Shown one piece after another: positions 5,228-11,170 of a stretch of 11,170 nt of DNA. The notes under the pieces are model-generated. The model was given only the letters and a program-made list of their open reading frames with translations, did no database searches and was not told the DNA's origin. Origin of the DNA: Verrucomicrobiota bacterium (GTDB lineage Bacteria > Verrucomicrobiota > Verrucomicrobiia > Opitutales > Opitutaceae); the NCBI GenBank assembly GCA_023457035.1, contig JAEWNN010000230.1, forward strand, positions 1 to 11,170. The letters run 5' to 3'. Each line of letters starts with the position of its first letter. Position 1 is the stretch's first letter. Made by a program: the position numbers and the translations under genes.

Positions 5228-6967
5228 ATGAGCGATCAATCCAACGTCCAACCCACCGACGTTAACAAACAACTCGACGAAGAACTTGCCCAACCGCCCA
5301 GCGACAAGAACGCCGAACGCGTCGATCCCGCCGCCATCAAGCAGGAGGCGGCCGAACGCGCCAAACAGCGCCCGCTGATCCAGAAGATCCTCTCCATCTT
5401 CCAGAAGAAGGAGAAGGGCACCTTCCGCGAGCTCATCATCAACTCGGAGCCGCTCGAGAAGCGCGTCGCGCTCCTCGCCGACGGCATCCTCGACAAGTTC
5501 GAGATCGAACGCGAATCCGACGACCGCATGGTCGGCGGCATCTTCAAGGGCCGCGTCAAGAACCTCGATCCCGGCCTCAAGGCCGCGTTCGTCGACATCG
5601 GCTTCACGAAGAATGCGTTTCTCCACTACTGGGACATCCTCCCCGCCGCCGCCGACTCCTCGGTCGAGGTTGTGCGCGTCAACCGCTCCTCCAAGCAGTC
5701 GGACAAGGCCAAGGTCACCCTCAAGGACATCCCCGGCCTCTATCCGCCCGGCACCGAGATCGTCGTGCAGGTCACCAAGGGCCCCATCGGCACCAAGGGC
5801 CCGCGCACCACGACCAACCTCTCCCTGCCCGGCCGCTTCCTCGTGCTGATGCCCTACTCCGACCAGTGCGGCATCTCGCGCAAGATCGAGGACCCCAAGG
5901 AGCGCCAGCGCCTCAAGAAGATGCTCCAGGAACTCACCATTCCCGAGGGCATGGGCGTCATCGTGCGCACCGCCGGCGAGGGCAAGAAGTCCCGCTACTT
6001 CGTCCGCGACCTCCACATCCTCCTCAAGAAGTGGGAGGAGATCTCGCGCCGCATGGAGAAGGACCGCCCGCCCTCCTGCCTCTACCAGGAACCCGACATC
6101 GTCGAGCGCACCGTGCGCGACTTCCTCACCGAGGACGTCGACCGCGTGCTCATCGACAACAAGGACGACTTCGAGCGCGTGCAGGAGATCGTCGGCCTCA
6201 TCTCCAAGCGCTCCCGGTCGAAGATCCACCACTACGCCGACAGCATCCCGATCTTCGAACGCTTCAACATCGAGCGCCAGATCGAGCAGACCTTCAACCG
6301 CTTCGTCTCCCTGCCCTCCGGCGGCCAGATCGTCATCGACGAGACCGAGGCCCTCGTGGCCATCGACGTCAACACCGGCTCCCACAAGGCCAAGAGTGGC
6401 GAGGAGAAGAACACGATCTTCCAGGTCAACATGGAGGCCGCCACCGAGATCGCCCGGCAGATCCGGCTGCGCAACATGGGCGGCCTGATCATCATGGACT
6501 TCATCGACATGAAGGAGCGGCGCCACCGCAACCAAGTGTTCGATCGCATGGTCGCCGCCATGGCGGAGGACAAGGCCAAGAACCACATCCTGCCCATCTC
6601 CACGCTCGGCATCATGCAGATGACCCGCCAGCGCCAGCAGGAGTCCCTCGCCTCCAACCTCTACAACGACTGCCCGTATTGCCGCGGCCGCGGCATCGTG
6701 AAGTCGGCCACGACGGTCTCGGTCGAGCTCCAGCGCCGCCTCGGCTCCATCGTGCGCCGCCTGCAGCTGCGCTACCCGGGCAAGGAGTTCGCCCTGCGCG
6801 TGCTCGTGCACCCCAGCGTGCTCGAGCGCCTCAAGGTCGAGGACGCCGATCTGCTCGTCCGCATGGAGAAGCTCTACGGCGTGAAGCTCTCCTTCCGCGC
6901 CGACCCGAACTACCACGTGGAAAACTACAAGGTGCTCAACGCCGTCTCCGGCGAGGAGTACCGCTGA
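5228..6967 (+). CDS. rng: Ribonuclease E/G family endoribonuclease (RNase G-like)
   Basis: The family makes 5'-end-dependent cuts in mRNA and in rRNA/tRNA precursors. In this 579-residue protein, residues 1-62 form a charged extension ending in an amphipathic stretch (RPLIQKILSIF, 48-58). An S1-type RNA-binding region follows (about 65-195, including GGIFKGRVKNLDPGLKAAF). The catalytic core has the metal-binding aspartates Asp380 in AIDVNTG and Asp424 in IIMDFIDM, then the zinc-link motif CPYC (482-485). It lacks the long C-terminal scaffold of RNase E, so it resembles RNase G, though both ends are longer than E. coli RNase G (489 residues). The symbol rng is by architecture; rne is the alternative. 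The ATG at 5228 is the first in frame, with only a weak AGGA about a dozen bases upstream. An intrinsic terminator follows directly. Confidence 0.92.
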   Translation: MSDQSNVQPTDVNKQLDEELAQPPSDKNAERVDPAAIKQEAAERAKQRPLIQKILSIFQKKEKGTFRELIINSEPLEKRVALLADGILDKFEIERESDDRMVGGIFKGRVKNLDPGLKAAFVDIGFTKNAFLHYWDILPAAADSSVEVVRVNRSSKQSDKAKVTLKDIPGLYPPGTEIVVQVTKGPIGTKGPRTTTNLSLPGRFLVLMPYSDQCGISRKIEDPKERQRLKKMLQELTIPEGMGVIVRTAGEGKKSRYFVRDLHILLKKWEEISRRMEKDRPPSCLYQEPDIVERTVRDFLTEDVDRVLIDNKDDFERVQEIVGLISKRSRSKIHHYADSIPIFERFNIERQIEQTFNRFVSLPSGGQIVIDETEALVAIDVNTGSHKAKSGEEKNTIFQVNMEAATEIARQIRLRNMGGLIIMDFIDMKERRHRNQVFDRMVAAMAEDKAKNHILPISTLGIMQMTRQRQQESLASNLYNDCPYCRGRGIVKSATTVSVELQRRLGSIVRRLQLRYPGKEFALRVLVHPSVLERLKVEDADLLVRMEKLYGVKLSFRADPNYHVENYKVLNAVSGEEYR

Positions 6968-7000
6968 GTTTCCCTCCGCGAAACGTTCGCCAACCTTCGA

Positions 7001-7033
7001 GCGCCGGGCCCTCCAGCCCGGTGCTTTTATTTT
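7001..7033 (+). terminator. Intrinsic terminator after the RNase E/G gene
   Basis: A 9-bp stem pairs GCGCCGGGC (7001-7009) with GCCCGGTGC (7016-7024), with one G-U pair and a six-base loop, directly followed by TTTTATTTTC. It begins 33 bases after the rng stop. On the minus strand no T-run follows the stem, so it serves the + transcript rather than the converging operon. Confidence 0.88.
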
Positions 7034-7052
7034 CTGCTACGCGCCACGTGCC

Positions 7053-8114
7053 TCACTCCGCCCGCGACTCTCGGGTGTAGAACGCCGGCGTTCGCAGCGG
7101 CGCAAGCCACAGCAGATCCACGGAGGGCCAGTCGCGCACCACCGCCTCCGCTGGCGGCACGTACTCGAACAGGAACCGCACACCGGCGGGCACGCCGCCC
7201 AGGTCCGCCACCGAGACCAGCCGCTCAGCACTCTTCTCGTTCTCGCGGCAAGTGACACCCCACTCCGGTCGCGCCAGATCCAGCCGCACGGTCGCCGTCT
7301 CGCCCGGTGCCAGCCGGCGCACCTCACCCGCTTGCGGCACAGGCGCCGGCCCGGTCGGCGGATTCCAGCGGCATTCCGCGACACCCCACAACAGATCCGG
7401 CACGAGCCGGAACGCCGCCGCCGGGTCGGCCGGCAGCCACAATGCCACCGGCTCCGTCCCATGGTTCGTGAACGTCACGTTCACCGCCACGACCGGATGC
7501 TCCGCCCGCGATGCTTGCGCGTTCTGCAGTCGCGGTCCCAGCTCTGTCTCCAGCGTGACTCCGAGCGGTTCCCAACGATATCCGTCGAGCACCGCGATTC
7601 CGGAGGTGCCCACGGCCACCTTCGCGTCGATCGTGCGGCCCGCCGTCCAGCGCTGTCGCGCCGCCTCGACCTCCAGCGCCTTCGCGTGGTCCTGTTGGAG
7701 AAACAATGCCTCGAGCCCATAACGGACACGCAGCGCCTCCCCCATCCAGTCCGAGTCAGCCCGCCCGCGCAGGTACAGCCCGTCCGCCGGACGCCGGTCC
7801 GTGAGCGCCACAAATTCCGCCAACCCGTGCGGCCCAGGTTTCATCACCGCGTACACCACCCGGTCGCGCATCCGCTCCGGATTCTTCTCGGTGAACCACA
7901 CCGCCAGCCCATCGCGGCATTGCTCCTTCTTCACTGTCGAAAACTCGTACCCGAGCCGCACGTAGGCACCGCGCATCGGATCGGTCGGATCGACCGGGGC
8001 CGTGCGCAGCCATACCTGCCGTCCTGTCCGCAGCACCCATTCGCGCTGCCCGGCCATGAACGCCAGCAGCCCCAACTGCGCCACCGCGATGCCGAGGATC
8101 AGCCAGCGTTTCAT
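7053..8114 (-). CDS. GDYXXLXY-family protein with added C-terminal domain
   Basis: The 353-residue protein starts with a membrane anchor or uncleaved signal (4-20, LILGIAVAQLGLLAFMA) and is probably mostly extracytoplasmic. The family region (about 25-180) has DPTDPMRGAYVRLGYE (42-57), which aligns with the name-giving DP-x-RGDYVxLxYE, then RYGLEALFLQQ (131-141) and AVGTSGIAVLDG (167-178), as in the family. The signature Asp is replaced by Ala50. Typical members are about 180 residues; here 190-353 is extra, with alternating hydrophobic strands (VVAVNVTFTNHG, LAPGETATVRLDL) suggesting an Ig-like beta-sandwich. The molecular function of the family is unknown. The ATG overlaps the stop of the DUF2157 gene (ATGA) and has a perfect Shine-Dalgarno, so the start is firm. 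The frame is open far upstream, but that part overlaps the DUF2157 gene. Confidence 0.85.
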   Translation of the reverse strand: MKRWLILGIAVAQLGLLAFMAGQREWVLRTGRQVWLRTAPVDPTDPMRGAYVRLGYEFSTVKKEQCRDGLAVWFTEKNPERMRDRVVYAVMKPGPHGLAEFVALTDRRPADGLYLRGRADSDWMGEALRVRYGLEALFLQQDHAKALEVEAARQRWTAGRTIDAKVAVGTSGIAVLDGYRWEPLGVTLETELGPRLQNAQASRAEHPVVAVNVTFTNHGTEPVALWLPADPAAAFRLVPDLLWGVAECRWNPPTGPAPVPQAGEVRRLAPGETATVRLDLARPEWGVTCRENEKSAERLVSVADLGGVPAGVRFLFEYVPPAEAVVRDWPSVDLLWLAPLRTPAFYTRESRAE

Positions 8115-9430
8115 CGCACACCTCCTTCCGGCTCCGCCGTCTGTCGACACTTCCGGTAGTAGAACCCTTCCGCCACCAGCAGACCGCCGAGGAGCAGAAA
8201 CGCCAGACCCCGTGTCGCCAAACTTTCGAACAGATCGAAGTACCGTGCGAACACCACCACCGCCAGCAGCACCGAGCCGAGCACCGTCTCCCGCAGCAGC
8301 CCATCGCGGCAGCCGCGCACCATCCACATCGCCGCAATGCCGAGGCAGATGAGGTTGAACACCAGCGAGACGAAGAGCGTGCCGCTCGCCGTGCCGGTCA
8401 CCCCGAGGAGGTTGCAGTACAACAGCCCGATCGGGCACAGCCACTCCTCCCACGGCACGCGCGGCGACTCGCCCCGCTGGGCCCGCATCAGCAAACGCCC
8501 CCACAGCGCCACGGCCAACCCGAACGGCGCCCAGCGGTAGGCGATCAGCTGCTCCCGGGCGCCCACCGCGGCCTCGCCCCAGTCGAGCAGCGCGCCGGCA
8601 AGCCTGTCGAAGCTCAGCAGGTACGAACAGGACAGGAAACCCAGCCAGCCGAAGAGGCGGATCGTCGCCACCACCCCGTCGTACTCCACGCCCGCCGGCC
8701 GTAGCCGCACTGCGGCGACCAAGCCCACGCCGAGCGCCAGCGCCGCCGCAAACGCCGCGCTGCCGCCACCCCAGGCGCCCGCGCTGCCGAGCAGCAGCGC
8801 GTACACCGCCGCGAGCACCACCACGAGGAGCACCGTGGAGCGCCGCATCCACGCCAGCGAGCCGAGACCGCCGGCGACAAGCAGCAGCGCCCAGCCCGCC
8901 GGCCGGTCGAACCCCCAGCACTCGCTCAGGCCCCAGCAGGCGAGCGTCACCGTGGCCAGCAGCCCCTGCGGCACCGACCGCAAGACCCACGCCAGCGCCA
9001 GCGCGCCCAGCCCCCAGAACAGGAACCCATTGGGGTAGTGCTCGTCGATGTTGTAGATCTGCGCCACCAGCCAGATCCCCGCGCCGTAGAGCATCGAGCC
9101 GAGCAGAAACGCCACCTCGGCCAGCCCGCCCCGCCAGCCGCCCCGCTCGCGCCACAACAGCCCGGCGCCGTGCGCGAGGGCGATCGCGCCGAAGATCACG
9201 CCGAGCTTCCCGAACTTCGGAATGTCGTCCCAATTGTAGGCCAGCAGCAGGATGATCCCCAGCCCCACGATCACCGCGCCCAGCCCGCAGAAGACGATCA
9301 ACCCCCACGGCGCCGCGGCCGGAGGTGCCGGATACAGCGCGCGGATCTGCGCCGCCTGCTCCGCCGAGATAAGGCGCTCGCGCACCCATCGTTCGCTCTC
9401 CGTCGCCAGCCAACGCACCGGTTTGCTCAT
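8111..9430 (-). CDS. DUF2157-domain polytopic membrane protein
   Basis: Residues 12-35 form a soluble helical lead (SERWVRERLISAEQAAQIRA), as in the DUF2157 N-terminus. About a dozen hydrophobic segments follow, starting at 43-64 (LIVFCGLGAVIVGLGIILLL). The family-typical LLAYNWDDIPKFGKL (62-76) and AQIYNIDEHYPNGFLFW (123-139) are clear, and the C-terminal FARYFDLFESLATRG (394-408) resembles the end of this membrane family. The protein is 439 residues from the ATG at 9430; the longer open frame to 9538 adds arginine/glycine-rich residues and is rejected. No strong Shine-Dalgarno is seen. The next gene overlaps by four bases and encodes the GDYXXLXY partner, an arrangement known from many genomes. 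I infer an inner-membrane complex of unknown role. Confidence 0.86.
   Translation of the reverse strand: MSKPVRWLATESERWVRERLISAEQAAQIRALYPAPPAAAPWGLIVFCGLGAVIVGLGIILLLAYNWDDIPKFGKLGVIFGAIALAHGAGLLWRERGGWRGGLAEVAFLLGSMLYGAGIWLVAQIYNIDEHYPNGFLFWGLGALALAWVLRSVPQGLLATVTLACWGLSECWGFDRPAGWALLLVAGGLGSLAWMRRSTVLLVVVLAAVYALLLGSAGAWGGGSAAFAAALALGVGLVAAVRLRPAGVEYDGVVATIRLFGWLGFLSCSYLLSFDRLAGALLDWGEAAVGAREQLIAYRWAPFGLAVALWGRLLMRAQRGESPRVPWEEWLCPIGLLYCNLLGVTGTASGTLFVSLVFNLICLGIAAMWMVRGCRDGLLRETVLGSVLLAVVVFARYFDLFESLATRGLAFLLLGGLLVAEGFYYRKCRQTAEPEGGVR
8120..8126 (-). promoter_or_regulatory. Shine-Dalgarno of the GDYXXLXY-family gene
   Basis: On the minus strand AGGAGGT is followed by five bases (GTGCG) and the ATG at 8114. 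It lies inside the last codons of the DUF2157 gene and fixes the downstream start at the ATGA overlap, indicating translational coupling. It is the only textbook Shine-Dalgarno seen among the genes here. Confidence 0.9.
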
Positions 9431-9556
9431 GGGGTAAAGGGTTCCGCCCCGCACTCCAACGCGCCGCCCCGCCCGCGCAAACGCAAAACCCACTACGGGC
9501 TTGGTCGCCGTGCCAGTTGCGGACGCCGGTCCGCCCAAATCGGGCCCGTGTCACCG

Positions 9557-9581
9557 CCCCCCCCCCCGGGCCCGGGAGGGG
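9557..9581. repeat. C11 homopolymer with adjoining 12-base GC palindrome
   Basis: Eleven consecutive C (9557-9567) run into the perfect palindrome CCCGGGCCCGGG (9565-9576), then A and GGGG. Four flanking C (9560-9563) can pair with that GGGG (9578-9581) across one C-A mismatch. On the minus strand the G11 tract plus GGG (complement of 9571-9573) could supply the four G-runs of a quadruplex. Long homopolymers are prone to slippage and to sequencing error. Confidence 0.7.
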
Positions 9582-9705
9582 TGGCGTTGGACCCGTACTT
9601 GCGCGACCAGGCCTGGCCCGCGCCATCCACACGGCCGCAGGCGAGCCTACTTCGAGGCTCCTCACCTGCCTCCAGACGAAGCTCCGTTCTCCTCAAGTCC
9701 GCCGG

Positions 9706-9719
9706 GCATCGCCCGATGC
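9706..9719. promoter_or_regulatory. Perfect dyad upstream of the chemoreceptor gene (possible operator)
   Basis: GCATCG (9706-9711) and CGATGC (9714-9719) are perfect inverted repeats separated by CC. The dyad ends three bases before the first possible start codon at 9722. This placement would suit a repressor site or an mRNA hairpin masking the start. No binding protein can be named. Confidence 0.3.
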
Positions 9720-9725
9720 TTATGT

Positions 9726-9735
9726 CCCCCCCCCC
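9726..9735 (+). repeat. C10 tract between two in-frame ATG codons
   Basis: Ten C separate ATG at 9722-9724 from ATG at 9737-9739, which are in the same frame. The upstream start would add only Met-Ser-Pro-Pro-Pro. A change in tract length would put the first ATG out of frame and leave the second usable. Confidence 0.75.
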
Positions 9736-9736
9736 A

Positions 9737-11170
9737 ATGCGCACACTCAGTCTGGAACGTAAGATCCTGCTGCTGGTTCTCATTCCCGCCATCGGCGGCC
9801 TGATCCCCGCCCTGTTCATCATCAAACGCGCCCATGCCGAAGTGCTCGAGCTCCGCGCCCTCGGCGTGCTCGCCGAGACAGTCTGGAAACTCGGAGACCT
9901 CGACCAGCGCATCGATGCGGAATCGAGCAACTGGTACGCCTTCAAACCCAACTGGGTTTGCACCGAAGAGGAGCGCCGCGCCGAACGCGAGAAGCAGGAG
10001 GCTGCCCGCCGCGCCTCCGACGACGCCATCAAGGCCTTCCAGTCCCAACGTGCCCTCATCGATTCCGCCACCCTCTCCGTCCCCCTCGAGTCCGCCCTTG
10101 CCGCCATCGACCGGCGTATCGACGATCTCCCCTCCCTCCGCCATCGCGTCTACAACCAGGTCAAGGACTCCGACAGCGTGCCCATTCTGGAGGGCTATCA
10201 CGGCACCCGGCGCGACATCAGCAGCGTCCTGCCCTTCCTTGTCGATGCCACGACCAACGACGTCGTCGTCCGCAAGCTCAGCGTCCTCTCCAAGCTCATG
10301 CTGGCTCGCAAAACCATCACCGATGCCGGCGGTGTGGTCTTCTACATTCACCAGCTCCGCGCCGAGAAAAACAGCCGCAAGCTTGTGCCCTCCGAGACCT
10401 ACGGGATGATCAACGGCGTCAACCTCGCCGAGGTTTATTGGCAGGATGTCCTTGCGTTGAGCCAAGGTGCCCAGCGCGACCACCTCGTCGCCCTCCACGA
10501 GTCCGCCGCATGGCGGGATGCCTCCGATCTCATCCGCCAACACGCCGAGGCGGCCAACAACGACACCGCCCCGCCGATCGCTTCCGAAGCAGAGTGGGCG
10601 CCCCATTGGGGATTCCTCGACGGGAAACTCGGCGAGGAGATCGCCGGAGTCCGGGCCGATTTCACCGCCACCTGCGCCGACCTCGCCGCCGGCGCCCGCG
10701 CCCGCCGTCTCTGGGCCAGCGTCGCCTCCCTGCTGGCCATCGGGCTCGTATTCGAGGCCGCCCGCCGCCTCGGCCGCAGCATCGTCGGGCCGATCCTCGC
10801 CACCACCTCGCGGCTCATCGACGATGCCGAGCACTCCACCGCCGAGGCGGGCACCGTGCGTCGCTCCTCTGCCACGGTCGCCGAGGGTTCCGCCGCGCAG
10901 GCCTCCTCTCTTGAGGAAACCAGCGCCACGCTCGAGGAGATCGCCGGCATGACCCGCGCCAATGCCGATAACGCCGCCCGTGCCCAGCACTCCGCCGCCG
11001 ACACCCGTACCGCCGCCGAGCAGGGTTCGGAGCAGATGCGCCGGCTCGACGAGGCCATGGCCGCCTTGCGCACCTCCAGCCAAGACGTCACCCGCATCAT
11101 CAAGACCATCGACGAGATCGCCTTCCAGACCAACCTCCTCGCCCTCAACGCGGCGGTCGAAGCTGCCCGG
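9737..11170 (+). CDS. Methyl-accepting chemotaxis protein, 3' end beyond the window
   Basis: This membrane chemoreceptor would signal through CheW and CheA to the motility apparatus. 478 residues are visible and the frame is open at the window edge. A basic start (RTLSLERK) leads into membrane segment 1 (about 10-29). Residues about 31-322 form a largely helical extracytoplasmic sensor region, followed by membrane segment 2 (about 324-341). RSIVGPILATTSRL (347-360) resembles the first half of a HAMP domain, but I see no second HAMP helix. The cytoplasmic part has QASSLEETSATLEEIAGMT (388-406), typical of a methylation helix, and the conserved tip approach EIAFQTNLLALNAAVEAAR (460-478). The sensor could be NIT-like or another helical-bundle type; I cannot assign it. 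ATG 9737 is chosen because the alternative at 9722 adds only a C-tract-encoded Pro run. No Shine-Dalgarno is visible at either. Confidence 0.9.
   Translation, partial: MRTLSLERKILLLVLIPAIGGLIPALFIIKRAHAEVLELRALGVLAETVWKLGDLDQRIDAESSNWYAFKPNWVCTEEERRAEREKQEAARRASDDAIKAFQSQRALIDSATLSVPLESALAAIDRRIDDLPSLRHRVYNQVKDSDSVPILEGYHGTRRDISSVLPFLVDATTNDVVVRKLSVLSKLMLARKTITDAGGVVFYIHQLRAEKNSRKLVPSETYGMINGVNLAEVYWQDVLALSQGAQRDHLVALHESAAWRDASDLIRQHAEAANNDTAPPIASEAEWAPHWGFLDGKLGEEIAGVRADFTATCADLAAGARARRLWASVASLLAIGLVFEAARRLGRSIVGPILATTSRLIDDAEHSTAEAGTVRRSSATVAEGSAAQASSLEETSATLEEIAGMTRANADNAARAQHSAADTRTAAEQGSEQMRRLDEAMAALRTSSQDVTRIIKTIDEIAFQTNLLALNAAVEAAR

Larger units (their letters stand above)
9431..9736. 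other. Divergent intergenic region between the DUF2157 operon and the chemoreceptor
   Basis: These 306 bases contain no credible gene. They hold a hairpin GCGGAC-GCCG-GTCCGC (9519-9534), a C11 tract with a GC palindrome (9557-9581), a dyad GCATCG-CC-CGATGC (9706-9719) and a C10 tract (9726-9735). Both flanking genes are read outward from here, so both promoters should lie inside. I could not find a convincing sigma-70 pair for either direction. Confidence 0.5.

Noticed and set aside
3800..6916. A 1038-residue open frame on the minus strand opposite rodA and the RNase E/G gene
   Set aside because: It is the complementary shadow of two recognised genes, with low-complexity Asp/Val/Gly/Leu composition and no domain.
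8115..9665. Long N-terminal extension of the GDYXXLXY reading frame
   Set aside because: It lies in a shifted frame over the DUF2157 gene; the ATG at 8114 with its perfect Shine-Dalgarno and membrane anchor is the real start.
9493..10107. Minus-strand open frame of 204 residues over the chemoreceptor start
   Set aside because: It is a shadow of the chemoreceptor frame and runs through the poly-C tracts; no recognisable domain.
1..11170. CRISPR array, tRNA, rRNA, insertion sequence or replication origin
   Set aside because: No regularly spaced direct repeats, tRNA-like cloverleaf, transposase motif or DnaA-box cluster was seen on either strand.

Overview
The window is high-GC chromosomal DNA with tightly packed housekeeping genes on both strands. 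Gene content, codon bias and the style of the intergenic repeats suggest a Verrucomicrobiota bacterium, probably Opitutaceae-like. This is an inference from recognised families; no rRNA or other direct marker is present.

Layout. Positions 1-481 hold no intact gene: a strong hairpin-forming inverted repeat (11-86), a frameshifted remnant of an RHS-repeat core on the minus strand (125-330), and a short tandem repeat just ahead of the first gene. Next come a bacterial-type farnesyl diphosphate synthase (ispA, +, 482-1369) and, convergent to it, queF (-, 1495-1860) for queuosine synthesis. Upstream of queF is a purine/pyrimidine-rich inverted repeat region, then the RNase Y gene rny (-, 2098-3645). 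rny is divergent from rodA (+, 3905-5134), which encodes the SEDS peptidoglycan polymerase of cell elongation. rodA is followed 93 bases later by an RNase E/G family gene (+, 5228-6967) that ends at a clear intrinsic terminator (7001-7033).

On the minus strand, a two-gene operon encodes a polytopic DUF2157 membrane protein (9430-8111) and a GDYXXLXY-family protein (8114-7053), coupled by a 4-base ATGA overlap and a perfect Shine-Dalgarno. Divergent from it, across a 306-base gap with two long C tracts and dyads, starts a methyl-accepting chemotaxis protein (+, from 9737) that runs off the window end inside its signalling hairpin.

How the genes relate: IspA supplies C15 prenyl diphosphate, the precursor of the lipid carrier for the lipid II that RodA polymerises. 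RNase Y and the RNase E/G homologue are both mRNA-decay endonucleases, and both genes lie within about 3.3 kb around rodA. The DUF2157/GDYXXLXY pair is a known co-occurring membrane set of unknown function. I see no clearly new multi-gene system. The observations most worth checking are the GDYXXLXY protein with an altered signature and an added C-terminal domain, the chemoreceptor with an unassigned sensor and C tracts at its start, and the pair of decay RNases.
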